In this document: positions 25,025 to 33,943 of the stretch, piece by piece
How positions within the stretch are numbered: the stretch's first letter is position 1
Layout of the letters: each line of letters starts with the position of its first letter
From: Myxococcota bacterium
GTDB lineage: Bacteria; Myxococcota; UBA727; JAHDBA01
Length of the DNA stretch: 37,516 bases
Direction of reading: 5' to 3'
NCBI GenBank assembly: GCA_020627505.1
Contig: JAHDGS010000003.1
Location: forward strand, 24,966 to 62,481
The notes under the pieces: generated by a model
Seen by the model: only the letters and a program-made list of their open reading frames with translations
Databases searched by the model: none
What the model was told of the DNA's origin: nothing
Translations under genes and position numbers: made by a program

Positions 25025-25665
25025 CACGTATTCTTATCTTAACAAATAATGAAAAGAAAAGACGTGAATTGGTTTCACTTTGTCCTGACGGGGTTGCGGT
25101 TGATACATTGAAAGAAATCGATGCAACTCGTTTCGACCCTGTTGAAGATGGCATTTACTTTGAAGATAACGCTTTTCGAAAAGTTCGTGCAGCATGTCGC
25201 GAATTGATTGAAGTAAAAAACTATGACTTTGTCGTTGCGGATGACAGCGGATTATGTGTTGATGCGTTAGATGGAGCACCTGGTGTGTTTTCGGCACGGT
25301 TTGCTGAACAGGCAGGGCGTGGTGTTGGTGACACAGCGAATAACGACTTTCTGCTAACGCAGCTCGCGGACATTGAAGATCGTCATGCGTCTTTTCATTG
25401 CGTGCTCGCGATATGGCATCGCCACACTGATATGATATTTCTATTACGGGGGACATGTGCGGGAGAAATATTAAGATCACCACAGGGCAAAAATGGTTTT
25501 GGTTATGATCCATTATTCCGTCCTCAGTCGGAGATAGATGGGCAAAAACGCTCGATGGCAGAGTTGACAGCCGTAGAAAAATCGGCGATTTCACATCGAG
25601 GAGAAGCGATGCGTCGATTCACCGACCGCCTACCTTGGCTTTTAAGGTACGAGGAGACTTTATGA
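25021..25665 (+). CDS. rdgB: XTP/dITP diphosphatase (HAM1/RdgB)
   Basis: The protein hydrolyses non-canonical purine triphosphates to monophosphates, keeping inosine and xanthine out of DNA. It starts ILTNNEKKRRELVSL, contains the signature VVADDSGLCVDALDGAPGVF, and ends with GKNGFGYDPLFRP and SHRGEAMRRF, all typical. Its 214 residues are near the usual ~200. It is translationally coupled to rph (ATGA) and to the next gene (ATGA), a common rph-rdgB arrangement. Confidence 0.95.
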   Translation: MTRILILTNNEKKRRELVSLCPDGVAVDTLKEIDATRFDPVEDGIYFEDNAFRKVRAACRELIEVKNYDFVVADDSGLCVDALDGAPGVFSARFAEQAGRGVGDTANNDFLLTQLADIEDRHASFHCVLAIWHRHTDMIFLLRGTCAGEILRSPQGKNGFGYDPLFRPQSEIDGQKRSMAELTAVEKSAISHRGEAMRRFTDRLPWLLRYEETL

Positions 25666-26144
25666 CTGAACATAAAACCCTATATGACTTACTCATTGCA
25701 CCGTCACTACAGAGACGTCATATCATCAACGATGGTGCTGCATTGGTGCGTTCACGTGTCAGTCAGATGACAGGTTTAAAGGGCATGGCGCTCAAAGGCG
25801 GATTGAAGACGTTGGAGAAAGCGGTTCCGGGTGCTGTTGATAATATTTTAGATCGTCTACTTGATGAGGGAATCGAGCAGCTTGAACCATTGTATAAAGC
25901 GCATGTGACACGTGTTGGTGAGGTCGCAGGATTCGGTCGTATTCTTGAGGAGAATAAAGATCAGATCACGGATGGATGGCTCAAGATCATTGATCGAAAA
26001 GCTGAGCGTGTCACTCAAAAGCAACTCCGTGGGCTCTATAAGAGCATACGACCAAAGGGGCACGGATATATCGTTGACGCGATGCCTGACATCGGTGTGT
26101 TGCTAGAGCGGGCATTAGAAAATGGACTCAAGGCGCAAAGCTAA
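25662..26144 (+). CDS. Hypothetical helical protein, DUF6918-like
   Basis: The ATG at 25662 overlaps the rdgB stop and has GAGGAG upstream. The 160-residue product is helical, with a pattern I associate with DUF6918: an N-terminal RRHIINDGAALVRSRVSQ helix, GLKGMALKGGLKTLEKAVPG, and a C-terminal RGLYKSIRPKGHGYIVDAMP. No enzymatic motif or signal peptide is present. The family call is from memory of the pattern, and function is unknown. It is the third gene of the rph operon, overlapping the next by one base. Confidence 0.65.
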   Translation: MTEHKTLYDLLIAPSLQRRHIINDGAALVRSRVSQMTGLKGMALKGGLKTLEKAVPGAVDNILDRLLDEGIEQLEPLYKAHVTRVGEVAGFGRILEENKDQITDGWLKIIDRKAERVTQKQLRGLYKSIRPKGHGYIVDAMPDIGVLLERALENGLKAQS

Positions 26145-26446
26145 TGTATATCTCGTCTCTTCAGATCGATTTATCCAATAAAGATATTGAACATATCCGA
26201 ATCACTGAACCGACATTGTATGAAGATGCAGATGTGAATGTGACGTTACTGAATAAAACAGAGCGCCAATATTTTTTTGATGATCTGTTTAGCAGTCTCC
26301 AAACTCAAGAGGGTGTGTGGTTTCATCAACAAAATGGGAATACCGTTAAGACAACACTTGATGATATTCCCATTGAGATTGATTCAGGTTATTCAACACT
26401 ATTGAAACGCATTGTTGAACAAATGTACCCATATATTGAGATGTAA
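26144..26446 (+). CDS. Hypothetical protein, 100 aa
   Basis: Its ATG shares a base with the previous stop (TAATG), so it is the last gene of the rph operon. The acidic product (FFDDLFSSLQTQEGVWFHQQ, then a predicted strand KTTLDDIPIEID) has no motif I recognise. It ends one base before a convergent gene. Confidence 0.65.
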   Translation: MYISSLQIDLSNKDIEHIRITEPTLYEDADVNVTLLNKTERQYFFDDLFSSLQTQEGVWFHQQNGNTVKTTLDDIPIEIDSGYSTLLKRIVEQMYPYIEM

Positions 26447-26447
26447 T

Positions 26448-26993
26448 CTACTGAGTGATGGGTATTTCCATTGTTTCGCCCGCGATGGTGATCTCGGCCA
26501 TCGCAACAGCTTCCACGACTTCGATAGGGCCTTCACGCTCAGCTAAAAATGCATCGATGTCGGCATAAGAAATTGCATCAGTTCGGCCAAGGTTCTTCGC
26601 TGCATCGATGATTGTGAAGTCGCGACCGGCATCGGTCATGTAATCGAATTCATCACCCATCTTGTTTTTAATATATGTTCGAATTCTCTCCGGAACGCTA
26701 TTCCATGTCGGCACATTGGTCGCCTCAGGCCCATAGGCAACCAAGGTACGCGCTGCCCATGCTGCTTCATGATGGCTTAGTGTGATGTCAGGGAGCAATT
26801 CCTCACCTTCTTCTGAGCCATATTCCTCGATAAAGGTTGTTTGTTCATCACGTAACGCTTGATATGAGTCCACGGCATGATCGAGCAGTTGTTCGACAAC
26901 ATCTGGGTTATAATCATCCAAACGGACATTGGCTTGTTGTAGCTCAAATAAAAACCAGGCCTGATTGGTTGCACTTAATTCATTGAAACGCAT
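26448..26993 (-). CDS. Hypothetical acidic protein, 181 aa
   Basis: A near-consensus AGGAGG lies 5 nt before the ATG. The protein is soluble, acidic and helical (WFLFELQQANVRLDDYNPDV, DITLSHHEAAWAARTLVAYG), with a beta-like tail (AEITIAGETMEIPITQ). No family is recognised. The strong SD suggests high expression. Confidence 0.65.
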   Translation of the reverse strand: MRFNELSATNQAWFLFELQQANVRLDDYNPDVVEQLLDHAVDSYQALRDEQTTFIEEYGSEEGEELLPDITLSHHEAAWAARTLVAYGPEATNVPTWNSVPERIRTYIKNKMGDEFDYMTDAGRDFTIIDAAKNLGRTDAISYADIDAFLAEREGPIEVVEAVAMAEITIAGETMEIPITQ

Positions 26994-27074
26994 ATTTTCC
27001 TCCTATGTGTGTACAAGACATATAGGCAGAAATGTCAATTTTGGCGCACTTCTGGGCTGATCTGTATCGAGGCT

Positions 27075-27350
27075 TTAAGAATGGGTACGTCGAATCGTTT
27101 GTTCGAGTTCTTCGAATTGTGCTGCCTCGTCTGGTGACACTTCACCATCAGACAGACTGATTGCGATATTCTCTAAAACTTCAAGACGCCCCCTCAAAGC
27201 GACGTTCTCACCTCTGATCGTGTCAATATGGGCCATCAGTTCTTTGCGTTGTTTCTTGCTCAACGTGTAGTTTTTACCCATGTAAAAAAGACCACCGATA
27301 ATCGAAAGCGGTACCGACGTTGCGACCATTAATGCATAAACCCATTCCAT
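27075..27350 (-). CDS. Small membrane protein with coiled coil, 91 aa
   Basis: AGGA precedes the ATG. An N-terminal transmembrane segment (VYALMVATSVPLSIIGGLFY) is followed by a basic turn (KNYTLSKKQRK) and a heptad-like coiled coil (about 30-65). An acidic tail follows. The topology is like that of small phage-shock or cell-division scaffold proteins, but there is no specific match. Its start lies beside the terminator of the gene at 27426-29213, transcribed from the same strand. Confidence 0.6.
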   Translation of the reverse strand: MEWVYALMVATSVPLSIIGGLFYMGKNYTLSKKQRKELMAHIDTIRGENVALRGRLEVLENIAISLSDGEVSPDEAAQFEELEQTIRRTHS

Positions 27351-27373
27351 GGTCCTATATTAGCAATCTACAA

Positions 27374-27402
27374 CAAAAAAGGCCATGTCTTTCAACATGG
27401 CC
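27374..27402 (-). terminator. Rho-independent terminator
   Basis: GGCCATGT (27381-27388) pairs perfectly with ACATGGCC (27395-27402). On the minus strand TTTTTTG follows, so it ends the Cys-rich lipoprotein gene at 27426-29213. Confidence 0.9.
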
Positions 27403-27425
27403 TCTATCATCACACACGTGATAAG

Positions 27426-29213
27426 CTAGCCTGGATTTCTCGTAAACAAGACGCTGTATGTTCTTGTTCCTTCTGGTGAGTCATCTGTCCCACCATCGAT
27501 CTCAACCCACATCCGATGATTGTCTAAGTTTGCATCAACATAGAAATCACACCACGAAGAGAATTCATTCGAGGAACATGCGGCACCAGTTGTACGCAGG
27601 AATTGCTGTCGACGAATTGTAATCTCAGGATACAGGAAGCTAGAGAAGTTCGGATAAACAACAACACGCCAAAGTTCACGTTCTGTGACATTTCCTGTTC
27701 TCATAAAATAAATGTCTTTCTTACCTTGGCCGAGCGGTTCATCGACAATGTTAGAGTAAGTGTCACCTTCGTTCGCAGGAAGAAGTTCCCAATCACTAAT
27801 ATTCTCATCAAAGTATGGTGTGTTTGCCACAGGCATACAATATGGCAGAGAAACATCTGACCCTGAAGCAGAGGTGATGCAAAACTCTGAGGCTGGTTCA
27901 CCTAGAATTTCGCTGGATACAAGAGGACATGTCGAGCCATAATGCCCACTTGTTTCGTCACAACCAGGTGTACAGATTGAACGACCACTTAGATAGGCAA
28001 AAGGAATACAATCATCCGTTTGGTCGATACAATCTATCTTTGCAGCACATTCACCATAAGTTGTCACACTTGCAGGACAATCGTTATCCTCACTTTTTGA
28101 AGTTGTAGATTGATCTGCACAACAACCATCATTATCGGTTGGCTCTGTATTTCTGACAATGAAGCACTCTGCTGAGCACGCAGATGCAGTACCACGGACA
28201 GCATAGCTCTCGCATGCATCAGCCAATGGTCCAGCAGGGCAGTCGTTCACGGCTGTCGGACATGGACGCGGCGAACCTTCGCCATCATCACAGAGTTCAC
28301 CTTCATCGATCACACCGTTACCACATGCGACAGTCGGCTCTTCACAATCGGGATCTGTTTCATGTGTGGCACCAGCAGGGCAACATTGGTCTGCTGAACC
28401 AGGTGCCGCAGGAACCCGAACACATTGCTTCTGACACCCTTCGCCACCGACAGAATCAACCGTACACGGATCGCTGTCATCACAATCAGCGATTGTTGGA
28501 CAAGCTTCGGTTGTGTTTGGTCCGTCGTCACAACGTTCTCCGAGAGAGACAATGCCATCACCGCAAATGGCATCGCAATCTGGGTCAGAACTTGCGTCAG
28601 CTCCAGCTGGACAGCACTGATCGATCTCGCCTGCAGCGACGTTTGTGATTTGGCATTCACTTTGACAGCCATTTTCCACAAGTAACTCGTTTGTACATGG
28701 ATCATTATCGATGCATGTTTCAGATGTTGGGCATGGGGTTGGCGACCCATTACCATTGTCGCAGGTTTCGCCATCATCGATCGCACCATTACCGCAACTA
28801 CTTGGGCAATCGGTATCTGTTTGGCCATCAGCTCCAGGTGGGCAACACCCATCGCCATCGGCAGGCGCAGAGACCTGTTCGACTTCACAGCGTCTTGTAC
28901 AGGCATTGTTTGGATCGAGTTGTGTAAATGTTGTTTTCCAACATGGATCGCCATTTCGGGCTTGGTTACATTCTTGTTCAGTTAGACACTTGTCGTTACC
29001 AACACCGCTGATATCACAGAATTCACCCGTATCGACAACGCCGTTCCCACACTCGTCAGTCGGGTTAGGAATAACGCTATCATCTTCACCATCTTCAACT
29101 GGACCTGCATCAACCAATGGCTGGTCGTCATCAGGACAGCCCGTGAGGGTTGCAAACACGAAAAGAAAAGACGCTGTGGTCAGGGTTTTTAAACCAAAAT
29201 AGGATCGGTTCAT
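27426..29213 (-). CDS. Cys-rich repeat lipoprotein
   Basis: The second of two adjacent ATGs (29211-29213) has GGAG at 5 nt and starts a lipoprotein signal with lipobox LTGC. Residues about 45-400 hold four repeats of roughly 75-95 residues, each beginning CGNG(V/A)IDxGExCD (variants CGDGIVSLGERCDDG) and ending CCPxGA...DPDC; they relate to the DUF4215 family. The last ~190 residues (from about 410) are a separate beta-rich domain with further Cys (WELLPANEGDTYSNIVDEPL, ELWRVVVYPNFSSFLYPEIT). No MYXO-CTERM tail is present, so anchoring is through the N-terminal lipid. The role is probably at the cell surface and is unknown. Confidence 0.85.
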   Translation of the reverse strand: MNRSYFGLKTLTTASFLFVFATLTGCPDDDQPLVDAGPVEDGEDDSVIPNPTDECGNGVVDTGEFCDISGVGNDKCLTEQECNQARNGDPCWKTTFTQLDPNNACTRRCEVEQVSAPADGDGCCPPGADGQTDTDCPSSCGNGAIDDGETCDNGNGSPTPCPTSETCIDNDPCTNELLVENGCQSECQITNVAAGEIDQCCPAGADASSDPDCDAICGDGIVSLGERCDDGPNTTEACPTIADCDDSDPCTVDSVGGEGCQKQCVRVPAAPGSADQCCPAGATHETDPDCEEPTVACGNGVIDEGELCDDGEGSPRPCPTAVNDCPAGPLADACESYAVRGTASACSAECFIVRNTEPTDNDGCCADQSTTSKSEDNDCPASVTTYGECAAKIDCIDQTDDCIPFAYLSGRSICTPGCDETSGHYGSTCPLVSSEILGEPASEFCITSASGSDVSLPYCMPVANTPYFDENISDWELLPANEGDTYSNIVDEPLGQGKKDIYFMRTGNVTERELWRVVVYPNFSSFLYPEITIRRQQFLRTTGAACSSNEFSSWCDFYVDANLDNHRMWVEIDGGTDDSPEGTRTYSVLFTRNPG

Positions 29214-29342
29214 CATGGCTCCTTTGCCTAAGTAGACAACACACTGTAACAAGATCTTTTTTCACATGCCAAAAAATGAAATGTTTACTTCAGATTGTAT
29301 CAAAATTGGCAATTGAGAGAATGCATTATTATTGTCAATTAT

Positions 29343-31388
29343 ATGCTGAATCATCGAATCATAGTCTGGTTAACTGTCTTGATGTGTACCTACGGCTATC
29401 AAAGTCATGCCGAGGGTTGTCAGGCGTTTCAGCCACAAAGCGTCGACGGGCGAACTGAGCAGGCTGCATATGATTTGGCCTACGCCAAGTGTCAAAAAAC
29501 GGCGGCAGCTGTGCACATCGTTTTAAACAGCTCGACATTTGGTCAACTTCCAACCGTGATTCTTGAGTTACTACAACGCCTTTCGAGTCCAGAGCGCCAA
29601 AAAATTGTCAAACAACATCAATCGACATGGCTAAAGATTCGTCTGGGTTTACACGAGCGCGAAGAGCGTGAAGCATTGGCGACAATCGCGCTTCAATATA
29701 TGACGATAGCTGGCTCAGCTGAAATGGTCTATGGGGAATTAGCGGATACAGATTCAGCGCAAAGACGTTACAAAAATAAATATGTCAAAACATTTTCAAG
29801 AGATATTCAGCTAAAGCGTTTGAGGACATTGCAGCGCGCGCATTTAAATGATCAAGTGTTGAAACTTGCGGAAGAACTGATGCCAAAGAAGTGGGTCGCA
29901 ACAGATGAAAGTTGTGAACTGCGATATACGCTTGGGAAAACTTATCGAAAAATTAGACATTATCAAAAAGCAGAGGATGCCCTGTTTACGGTACAACAAC
30001 AGTGTGAAGAACCATGGAAAATGAAGGCCCATTATATGCGGGCGCGTGTAACATCTTTTCGAAAGAAGACCGAACTGCGCATTTTAGATTCATTTATATC
30101 AGCTTATCCTGAAGAAACGCTGACCGATGATGTCATGGTTTGGAAAGCGAAGACGTTATTAAAAAACAAAAAAAACATTCAAGCTGAAGCGGTCTTTCGT
30201 ACAGCATATGAGACATATCCGAGCGGTGATATGAATGAATATGCACGTTTTCAATATGCCTTTCGACAGGCGAGTCGCGGTGCAGTCGAAGAAGCAATCA
30301 ATGCTCTACTGAGTGGTTTAAATGACACACGCGTTTCTTTATCTGTGCTCGGGCACGACCAATTCCAATATTGGATCGCACGGTTGAAAGCATTTCCAAG
30401 TCTAAAAAACTTTTCACCAAATATAGCGCAACAACAATATCTTCAGGGATTATGTGGGTTGAGTCATCTGGCAACAAATCGACCGGCAAGTTATTATGGG
30501 CGTCTTGCGAAATCGCTGCTGGTTAAAGAAAAGAACTTTGACTTCTCACAATGTCCAAACCTGGATGATGGTTTTGCACAACGATTTTTTCGAGGAAAAC
30601 AACAACAGCGAGCAAGCCAAGGTTATTTGAATAATATTTCTCTTGACGAATATGCTGCCCTTTTTGAAGCTGGTTTTGTAGGACTTGCTGAGCGACTTCT
30701 GCGCCGACTTTCTGTTAAAAACTATCCGCTCGAATTGGTATCAAAGATGGCTCAAATGCGGCGTCAAGCCGGCAATATGGCCGGTGGGCATCAGGTGTAC
30801 CGACGTGCTGGCTTTGCCTTACTGCCTGAAGACCCAAGTCGCACATATGTTCTATCGACACAACACAAAGCACGACCGTTTTGGGAGGAATCATATCCTC
30901 TAGTGTATCGCGAAGCTTTTGAGCAAGCGATGGCCAAACATAATGGTGATCCTGATCTATTACAAGGCTTGTCACGTGAAGAGAGCGCATTTAACGCGTC
31001 AGTCATTTCTTGGGCAGGTGCGACAGGTTTATGTCAACTGATGCCAAGAACAGCTGCTGAAGAAGCTCGACTCGGAAAACTGCCTGACTCTACACCAGAG
31101 CGCTTGAAAGAACCTTTCTACAATGCGCAGTTGGGCGCAAATCATTTGATGCGCCGTTTGAATGGCTTGAAACACCCATTTTTGGCGATTGCCGCATATA
31201 ATGCGGGGCCTGGTAACGTCAAAAAATGGCGGACAACACAATATCCGAAAACCATCGATGCTTGGGTTGAGTCTATTCCGGTTGAACAAACTCGGAAATA
31301 TGTCAAAAAGGTCGTTGGTTCTTGGCAAGTGTATAAGCAACTTTATAAAGAGAAAGATGCTGATATTGGCGCATTAATTCTGCCATAA
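29343..31388 (+). CDS. Soluble-type lytic murein transglycosylase (Slt70-like)
   Basis: The start at ATG 29343 gives a clean type I signal peptide (cleavage after QSHA); an in-frame TTG at 29295 is less likely, and neither has a strong SD. The 681-residue protein has a helical, TPR-like N-terminal superhelix (about 40-500: TLGKTYRKIRHYQKAEDALF) and a C-terminal GH23/SLT domain. That domain has the catalytic Glu in LSREESAFN, then SWAGATGLCQLMPRTAAEEA, and ends with AIAAYNAGPGNVKKW. It cleaves peptidoglycan to 1,6-anhydro-muropeptides in the periplasm. Where the family usually has GLMQLMP, this one has GLCQLMP. Confidence 0.92.
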   Translation: MLNHRIIVWLTVLMCTYGYQSHAEGCQAFQPQSVDGRTEQAAYDLAYAKCQKTAAAVHIVLNSSTFGQLPTVILELLQRLSSPERQKIVKQHQSTWLKIRLGLHEREEREALATIALQYMTIAGSAEMVYGELADTDSAQRRYKNKYVKTFSRDIQLKRLRTLQRAHLNDQVLKLAEELMPKKWVATDESCELRYTLGKTYRKIRHYQKAEDALFTVQQQCEEPWKMKAHYMRARVTSFRKKTELRILDSFISAYPEETLTDDVMVWKAKTLLKNKKNIQAEAVFRTAYETYPSGDMNEYARFQYAFRQASRGAVEEAINALLSGLNDTRVSLSVLGHDQFQYWIARLKAFPSLKNFSPNIAQQQYLQGLCGLSHLATNRPASYYGRLAKSLLVKEKNFDFSQCPNLDDGFAQRFFRGKQQQRASQGYLNNISLDEYAALFEAGFVGLAERLLRRLSVKNYPLELVSKMAQMRRQAGNMAGGHQVYRRAGFALLPEDPSRTYVLSTQHKARPFWEESYPLVYREAFEQAMAKHNGDPDLLQGLSREESAFNASVISWAGATGLCQLMPRTAAEEARLGKLPDSTPERLKEPFYNAQLGANHLMRRLNGLKHPFLAIAAYNAGPGNVKKWRTTQYPKTIDAWVESIPVEQTRKYVKKVVGSWQVYKQLYKEKDADIGALILP

Positions 31389-31476
31389 TGTATTTGATAG
31401 AATACCTAAAATAAAAAATAAGAACCTAATTTTATTAAATTTATATTGCTACTGAAGGCACAATATTTTTCAAGCA

Positions 31477-31549
31477 GTGACCCGGCAGTGACCCGGCAGT
31501 GACCCGGCAGTGACCCGGCAGTGACCCGGCAGTGACCCGGCAGTGACCC
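31477..31549. repeat. Tandem repeat, 11-bp unit, about 6.6 copies
   Basis: GTGACCCGGCA is repeated six times exactly (31477-31542) with a seventh partial unit. The surroundings are AT-rich and the next 14 bases lead into the candidate RNA at 31563. Exact copies suggest recent slippage expansion. The 376-bp gap 31389-31764 otherwise holds only AT-rich sequence, the RNA and a promoter. Confidence 0.95.
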
Positions 31550-31562
31550 TTTGAAGACAAAA

Positions 31563-31696
31563 AATGCAGTAGCCGCGACATCTCGATTGGGGGGAGAAGC
31601 CAGCGACCTGTGCGGTGGCTTCGAGGGGGATGGGACATATCCCTTATACAGCGTGACCCCAAAGTACGAAAACGAGACAATATCGGTCGATTTTTT
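31563..31696 (+). ncRNA. Candidate structured RNA, copy 2
   Basis: Colinear with copy 1 at 100-218: AATGCAGTAGC (31563-31573), CGATTGGGGG (31584-31593), CAGCGACCTGTGCGGT (31601-31616), ATGGGACAT (31630-31638), CGATTTTTT (31688-31696). The first hairpin is strong here: GAAGCCA pairs with TGGCTTC around the conserved GCGAC...GTGCGG loop. The second pairs GGGAT with ATCCC around GGGACAT. Stem sequences differ between copies while loops are kept, as expected for RNA structure. GACC can pair GGTC just before the T tract. A promoter for the next gene starts at its end, so it is more likely a free transcript than a leader. Confidence 0.45.
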
Positions 31697-31723
31697 GGAG
31701 GCGTCTAAGAGATCTTCTATAAT
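31695..31723 (+). promoter_or_regulatory. Sigma70-type promoter
   Basis: TTGGAG (31695-31700) is followed by 17 bp and a perfect TATAAT (31718-31723). It is well placed to transcribe the small gene at 31765, with a leader of about 35 nt. Confidence 0.55.
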
Positions 31724-31764
31724 ATAAACATCAAATCCGATCATTTCTTTTTGGGGGAAGAAAA

Positions 31765-32097
31765 ATGGTTGCGCAAATCGAACATACGCGGCGTCCCGTG
31801 ACGTCATTCTCACATTTCAAACGGCGCTGGAATTATCGCGTTACCACTGCTTGTGAAACAGCATCACCAAACTGGATGCGAGCTATTTATGATTATCTCA
31901 ATCGACGAGAAAGTGGTTCAGGTTTTTTTAGGCTGTTAAACGTCATCCCGGGATATAACTCATTTAAAAGTATGATGTTCTGGCTTGGAAATACAGATAG
32001 TAAAAAGCGTGCTCGAAATAAGTTTCTGACGGCGATGGCGTGTGACGTTGGTATTGTTGGTATCGCCATCTTCGCACTTGTCGCGATGCAGATGTAG
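31765..32097 (+). CDS. Small hypothetical membrane protein, 110 aa
   Basis: GGGGGAAG lies just before the ATG. The N-terminal part is basic and aromatic (HFKRRWNYRVTT, MRAIYDYLNRRESG), and residues about 90-108 form one C-terminal transmembrane helix (DVGIVGIAIFALVAM). This is a tail-anchored topology. No family is recognised. The candidate RNA and a good promoter lie directly upstream. Confidence 0.6.
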   Translation: MVAQIEHTRRPVTSFSHFKRRWNYRVTTACETASPNWMRAIYDYLNRRESGSGFFRLLNVIPGYNSFKSMMFWLGNTDSKKRARNKFLTAMACDVGIVGIAIFALVAMQM

Positions 32098-32201
32098 TCA
32101 TTTAAGCCGTCTCATCGTTTCAACCCGTGACAGGATCATGTCCGGCAAAGATCGTATTCGCTTCTCACTGAGAACTGCCCTATTCTATATGAGGAGGGTT
32201 T

Positions 32202-33860
32202 ATGCGACGATATCAATATGCGATGTTGAGTGCCTGTCTTGTGGGTTCAATGGCTTGTAACGATCATATTTTCGAGGCGGTTGAAACATGTCAGACAGAA
32301 TCATTGAGTGAAGCTAAACCGCGCCCTGAAGAGCAAGCATTGGATATTCTATTGGTGGTTGATAACTCCGGCTCGATGAGTCAGGAGCAGGCGAAGCTTG
32401 CATCTCAATTTTCAAATCCGGCGTGCCCGGCGTCAAATGTTGCAAATCTTGATGCGGCTGCATGTGCCGCGAACCCTTTGTGCCGACCGACACGTGATGT
32501 TTTCGATGCGCAACTCAAGGATAACTGCGGGTTTATCGATATTCTCAATGCGTATCAAGCGGACTATCGTTTAGGTTTGTTGACGACAGATATCTCGAAA
32601 TGTGATCTTGGAAGTCACCCTGATAACCCATCAAGTCGCAAGGGATGTGACGAAATTAATTTTACACAAACGGCGACAACACAAGCGTTTCAACGTGGTT
32701 GTTTACAGAGTCAAGCGCTTGGCGGGCTTTATATCGACCGCTCAACAGCTGATGTTCAAAACAAATTTACACAACAAATGAATTTAATAGGTATACATGG
32801 TGCCCCAGTGGAGGCTGGTTTAGAGGCAACTCGCCTATTTCTTGAAGGAACTGCCGCACCTGGATCCGGCTGCGAAAATCACGCACAAGAATTTTTGCGA
32901 CCTGGTTCGAAGCTGCTCATTATTTACCTAACAGATGAGGAAGATTGCTCATTTGATGCGGCTAAATTTGAAGCGCGATTTGCAGAATTTTCAAGCACAT
33001 CATTTTGTGCTGATGGTCTTGATGGCCCGTGCTACGAATATCCACGCGAAGTTGATTTAAAATGTGATGGCACAGATATACCATCTTTTTCCTTTGGGCA
33101 GGGAAGTGGGCCAGCTAATAAGGCGCTATGCTATGATAATCCTGAACTACTTATTCCGACGACAGAGTATATTAGGTACTTCAATGAATTTGAAAATCAT
33201 GAAGTTCAACTTGCTGTGATTGGTGGTGGTGGTCCGAGTGCAACGGGTGAATTTTTAACAAGCACGGGTTGTTTTATTGGGGCAGATGGTCAGCCCAATA
33301 CTGACTGTACGGCGCTTAAAGGGAGTAATGGGACCGTTGTTAGTGAAGGATATAATAACCAAACTGCAGACACACCGGACAAGTGTGAGTACCCAAGTTC
33401 ATCTCTGTGCCATGAGAAGTTGCTACCAAACAACACCGCCTCGGGTGAACACTGTTGTCTCGCTGATGCGACAACACGTTACTACGAAGTGATGCAAGGT
33501 GTTGGCAGCAATGGTATTCCAGGCAGTATTTGTAATGAAAGTTTTGGACAAACATTGGCGGAAATTGCCCGTGCTGGTGCTGAGTTTGACTTTGTGCAGT
33601 TGACTGAACCTGTGGAAAATGAGGCATTGGTTTCGGTCTTTATTCGAAAAGATAGTAGTTCAGATTTGGTGACTGTGCCCCAGTGCACAACGGACCCATG
33701 TTTATCTGGATGGGACTTACTTGACGACCGTGTTCGTGTTCAGTTGTATGGGGCAGAGTTTATTCCTGAAGCGGGTGGTGAAATTATTGTGAATGCTGCA
33801 CCCGAAGGGCTCAATAGCGAGCAGGAATGTGTTGGTGTCCTTCCTGGACAGCAAATCTAA
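32202..33860 (+). CDS. VWA-domain lipoprotein (first of tandem pair)
   Basis: GAGGAGG lies 5 nt before the ATG, and the signal ends in lipobox GSMAC, so the product is lipid-anchored. The von Willebrand A-like domain starts at about residue 46 with the MIDAS DILLVVDNSGSMS; LLTTDIS and IYLTDEEDCSFD supply later metal-site positions. Cys-rich insertions (PACPASN, AANPLCRPT) interrupt the fold. The C-terminal part (FGQTLAEIARAGAEFDFVQL, IIVNAAPEGLNSEQECVGVL) is shared with the next gene. Such proteins usually bind proteins or metal at the cell surface; partner unknown. It has 552 residues. Confidence 0.85.
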   Translation: MRRYQYAMLSACLVGSMACNDHIFEAVETCQTESLSEAKPRPEEQALDILLVVDNSGSMSQEQAKLASQFSNPACPASNVANLDAAACAANPLCRPTRDVFDAQLKDNCGFIDILNAYQADYRLGLLTTDISKCDLGSHPDNPSSRKGCDEINFTQTATTQAFQRGCLQSQALGGLYIDRSTADVQNKFTQQMNLIGIHGAPVEAGLEATRLFLEGTAAPGSGCENHAQEFLRPGSKLLIIYLTDEEDCSFDAAKFEARFAEFSSTSFCADGLDGPCYEYPREVDLKCDGTDIPSFSFGQGSGPANKALCYDNPELLIPTTEYIRYFNEFENHEVQLAVIGGGGPSATGEFLTSTGCFIGADGQPNTDCTALKGSNGTVVSEGYNNQTADTPDKCEYPSSSLCHEKLLPNNTASGEHCCLADATTRYYEVMQGVGSNGIPGSICNESFGQTLAEIARAGAEFDFVQLTEPVENEALVSVFIRKDSSSDLVTVPQCTTDPCLSGWDLLDDRVRVQLYGAEFIPEAGGEIIVNAAPEGLNSEQECVGVLPGQQI

Positions 33861-33943
33861 GACTGTGCTGTCTTGCCGGATTTTGAGTCTTTAAATTAGC
33901 GTTTAAGCTGGGTTTTTGGCATCTTTAGTTCATAGGATTAAAG

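Noticed and set aside
28184-29202. Plus-strand ORFs rich in His and Arg opposite the Cys-rich lipoprotein
   Set aside because: Their composition is the expected shadow of GAT/TGT-rich coding on the minus strand; there is no SD.
31477-31549. Possible CRISPR array or integration-host binding array
   Set aside because: Units are 11 bp with no spacers and no cas genes are near; it is a simple tandem repeat.
31406-31813. Minus-strand ORF with repeated SLPGHCRVTAG peptide
   Set aside because: The peptide repeat is a by-product of the 11-bp tandem repeat read in three frames. The ORF also crosses the RNA candidate and promoter and has no ribosome binding site.
15250-32187. Shared motif ATAGAATAGGGCA (15249 plus strand and about 32175 minus strand)
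   Set aside because: Chance matches of 13 bp are expected in a window this long, and the two sites have different contexts.
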